This document shows, in pieces, positions 62,152-64,000 of a stretch of 64,000 nucleotides of DNA. Origin of the DNA: Hazenella coriacea (GTDB lineage Bacteria > Bacillota > Bacilli > Thermoactinomycetales > Thermoactinomycetaceae); the NCBI RefSeq assembly GCF_004341825.1, contig NZ_SMAG01000003.1:62001-126000 (forward strand), in the 5' to 3' direction. Within the stretch, counting starts at the first letter, position 1. Each line of letters opens with the position of its first letter. A program made the position numbers and the translations under genes. The notes beneath the pieces were generated by a model. That model was not told the origin of the DNA and did not search any database. It worked only from the letters and a program-made list of their open reading frames with translations.

Positions 62152-62850
62152 TTAAACTGTTTTATGTCTAGATTGATTCCATTTAATTATAAATCCGGCT
62201 CCAAGAACCAAAATAGCCGTAACGATCGGGATGACAGTCGTATAAACTTCTTCACTTTGCAAAACACTTTTAAACACCATTGGATCTTCTGCTAACAACT
62301 GTCCACCAATATAGCCCAGAATTCCTGATCCTACATAAACCAACCATGGGAACTTGGTCATGATAAAAGAGACAAGTCTGCTTCCCCACATGATGATTGG
62401 AATACTTAAAGCTAATCCAAATAACACCAAGCCCATATGTCCTTTCGCAGCCCCAGCAACTGCCAATACATTATCTAAACTCATCACGACATCGGCGATC
62501 ACAATCGTTTTAATCGCACTTTTCATGTTTGTCCCACCGGAAATATGAGCGTTCGTTTCCCCTTCATCTTCAAGCAATAACTTCATGGCGATCCACAGTA
62601 AAAGGACTCCACCAACCGCTTTAAGTAATGGAACTCCTAAAAGAAAAGTAGCAATAATCGTCAAAGAAGCCCTCAATAATACTGCTACTCCCGCTCCAAA
62701 TAAAATTGCCTTTTTTTGTTGATCTTTCGGTAGATTTCGTGCAGCCATTCCAATAACGACTGCATTATCTCCACTTAATAAAATATCCGCAATAATAATA
62801 TTAAATAAGGCAAGCAAAATTTCTGGATCTGAGAAAAATTGAGTATCCAT
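62152..62850 (-). CDS. TerC-family metal transporter (YjbE-like)
   Basis: A 232-residue membrane protein with about seven helices. The two conserved acidic motifs are LLSGDNAVVIG (residues 25-35) and MSLDNVLAVAG, as in the TerC/Alx/YjbE family. Members export manganese or supply it to secreted enzymes. GGAGAGAAC precedes the ATG. Its leader contains an attenuator-like structure (62941-63025). Confidence 0.9.
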   Translation of the reverse strand: MDTQFFSDPEILLALFNIIIADILLSGDNAVVIGMAARNLPKDQQKKAILFGAGVAVLLRASLTIIATFLLGVPLLKAVGGVLLLWIAMKLLLEDEGETNAHISGGTNMKSAIKTIVIADVVMSLDNVLAVAGAAKGHMGLVLFGLALSIPIIMWGSRLVSFIMTKFPWLVYVGSGILGYIGGQLLAEDPMVFKSVLQSEEVYTTVIPIVTAILVLGAGFIIKWNQSRHKTV

Positions 62851-62940
62851 AGGTTCTCTCCTTTAATTTATCCAAAACACCATCACGAACAAGGGATTCA
62901 GGTAAACGAATAAAACTCCTTCTCATTAGAGCCTATATCT

Positions 62941-63025
62941 GAAAAAACCTAATCCACTGGATCTAATAACCAAAGTGGTAAGGTCTCATTCCATTTCCAA
63001 ATTCACTAAAAAGGTTTCTTACCCC
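62941..63025 (-). promoter_or_regulatory. Attenuator-like leader of the TerC gene
   Basis: On the minus strand GGTAAG pairs with CTTACC (63018-63023 with 62977-62982); downstream CCACTTTGG pairs with CCAGTGG, ending in TTTTTT. The terminator stem shares bases with the first helix, so the two compete. The segment TGAGACCTTACC resembles the 3' part of the yybP-ykoY Mn riboswitch, but the GGGGAGTAG motif is missing. Confidence 0.35.
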
Positions 63026-63141
63026 TTGTCCTTAGTTTAGAAAGATACACCTAAAAATATGATTAAAACCAGTAATCGCTTTGATACTCATTTTCTCATA
63101 TTGAGCATTTTCTTTGGGCTCATCCCATTCATGACAACAAC

Positions 63142-64000
63142 TTAAAAAAACGAAAGTTCATGATCCAGATCCCTCTCGGGTGAGAGGTCAATCACTTCTG
63201 TCCCTAGAACAGCCTCTTGAACCAATTTTTCCACATCAAACCTAGCTTCTTGTCGAGCCGCTACATCTTTATCTGGCTTTGTCTTAGGAGCTTTAGGTAA
63301 GAAAACCGTACAGCAATCCTCATAAGGTAAAATTGATGTTTCATAAGTTCCAATTTTTTTAGAGATATCCACGATTTCATGCTTGTCCATTCCCACTAAA
63401 GGGCGAAGGACGGGGATCTGAACGACTTCATTAATGGCATTCATACTTTCTAAGGTTTGACTAGCCACTTGTCCAAGACTTTCGCCCGTGACTAAGGCTA
63501 AGGCTTTATTTTCCTTAGCTAGTTCTTGGGCAATACGAAGCATCATTCTACGCATAATCGTAATCGAATACGATTCATAACAATGCTTATTAATTTCTGT
63601 CTGAATTTCTGTAAATGGAACTACATGTAATCGGATGGAGCCACCATATCGAGTCAGAATTTGCGCTAAATCAATCACCTTTTGCTTAGCCCGTTCACTC
63701 GTAAAGGGATAACTATGAAAATGAACCGCATGAAGCTCAACACCACGTTTTAACGCTAAATAGCCAGCTACTGGACTGTCGATGCCTCCTGATAATAACA
63801 GCATGACACGTCCACTTACACCTACAGGTAATCCACCTGGGCCTGCATAATCTTTACCATAGATATAAGTATACTTTCCTCTTATTTCCACATGAAGCGG
63901 AAGATCAGGTTGATGAACATCTACATGTAAATCTTGGATATGATCTAATAGGAACCCACCCAACCGGCGATTCATTTCTTGTGAACGAATAGGGAAACGC
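63142..64000 (-). CDS. thiI: tRNA 4-thiouridine synthase ThiI, 5' truncated
   Basis: The C-terminal 286 codons; the frame stays open to the right edge, so the start lies beyond the window. The PP-loop SGGIDSPVAGY is the ATP-pyrophosphatase motif; GGLPVGVSG precedes it. The protein ends without a rhodanese domain, as in bacilli, so a cysteine desulfurase must deliver sulfur. It makes s4U8 in tRNA and possibly thiazole precursor. Confidence 0.92.
   Translation of the reverse strand, partial: RFPIRSQEMNRRLGGFLLDHIQDLHVDVHQPDLPLHVEIRGKYTYIYGKDYAGPGGLPVGVSGRVMLLLSGGIDSPVAGYLALKRGVELHAVHFHSYPFTSERAKQKVIDLAQILTRYGGSIRLHVVPFTEIQTEINKHCYESYSITIMRRMMLRIAQELAKENKALALVTGESLGQVASQTLESMNAINEVVQIPVLRPLVGMDKHEIVDISKKIGTYETSILPYEDCCTVFLPKAPKTKPDKDVAARQEARFDVEKLVQEAVLGTEVIDLSPERDLDHELSFF

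Noticed and set aside
62860-63060. Canonical yybP-ykoY riboswitch
   Set aside because: Only the 3' half of the motif is seen; the GGGGAGTAG element is absent, so it is listed only as an attenuator-like leader.

Overview
The window looks like chromosomal DNA of a low-GC, spore-forming, potentially competent member of the Bacillota (Bacilli). Many genes match Bacillus subtilis families by sequence and partly by order: the yng leucine-degradation operon, ylbO-ylbP, yqgX/yqgY, ylaH/I/J, yktB-speA-SR1P, yjcF-yjcG, dynA, yqzE-aroK and the seven-gene comG operon. RsfA-type and YhcN/YlaJ-type proteins point to sporulation. The lineage may be a non-Bacillus family such as Thermoactinomycetaceae; that is a guess from overall divergence. 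No prophage, insertion sequence, CRISPR array or rRNA gene was seen.

Layout. 1-3457: acyl-CoA carboxylase, enoyl-CoA hydratase, HMG-CoA lyase, biotin carrier and biotin carboxylase, cut by the left edge. 3725-6329: ylbP, ylbO, a second crotonase and yqgY. 6436-11147: fabV, a MidA-type methyltransferase and a thiol-redox set (thioredoxin-rhodanese fusion, CcdA, ResA-like). 11500-17438: yqgX, ylaJ/I/H, nfo, glycerophosphodiesterase, a cysteine-less HesB-like protein and leucyl aminopeptidase. 17927-22866: small conserved genes, yktB, speA and an SR1P gene shorter than 60 codons. 23020-24997: an HTH-TPR regulator translationally coupled to a 14-codon ORF, beside a small gene with a LexA-like box. 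25204-31634: PAP2 phosphatase, M23 peptidase, a membrane protein and two-headed dynamin DynA. 31858-39069: signal peptidase I, a Yip1-like membrane protein, a lipase with a prepilin leader, and four tandem near-identical membrane proteins. 39499-43442: S66 peptidase, four tRNAs, yjcG/yjcF and a PHP phosphoesterase. 43813-51313: yugN, an amino-acid ABC transporter, a SEC-C protein, a 3D-domain lipoprotein and VanW. 51611-57426: cytochrome bd, a C26 hydrolase, DUF378, ispG, yqzE and aroK. 57447-61576: comG. 61992-64000: tRNA-Gln, a TerC protein and partial thiI.

The most unusual items are: (1) the prepilin-lipase locus with signal peptidase, Yip1 protein and four-fold array, which resembles a toxin/immunity or secreted-enzyme/protector arrangement; (2) the HTH-TPR regulator with a 14-residue peptide ORF whose Shine-Dalgarno sequence is an 11-nt perfect match to the 16S tail; (3) a dispersed intergenic repeat of about 100-160 bp in four copies (plus one doubtful fragment), with a paired core that includes one base change preserved by wobble pairing; (4) two unrelated 17-4-17 perfect palindromes. 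All functional statements are from reading sequence and family knowledge; no searches were run.
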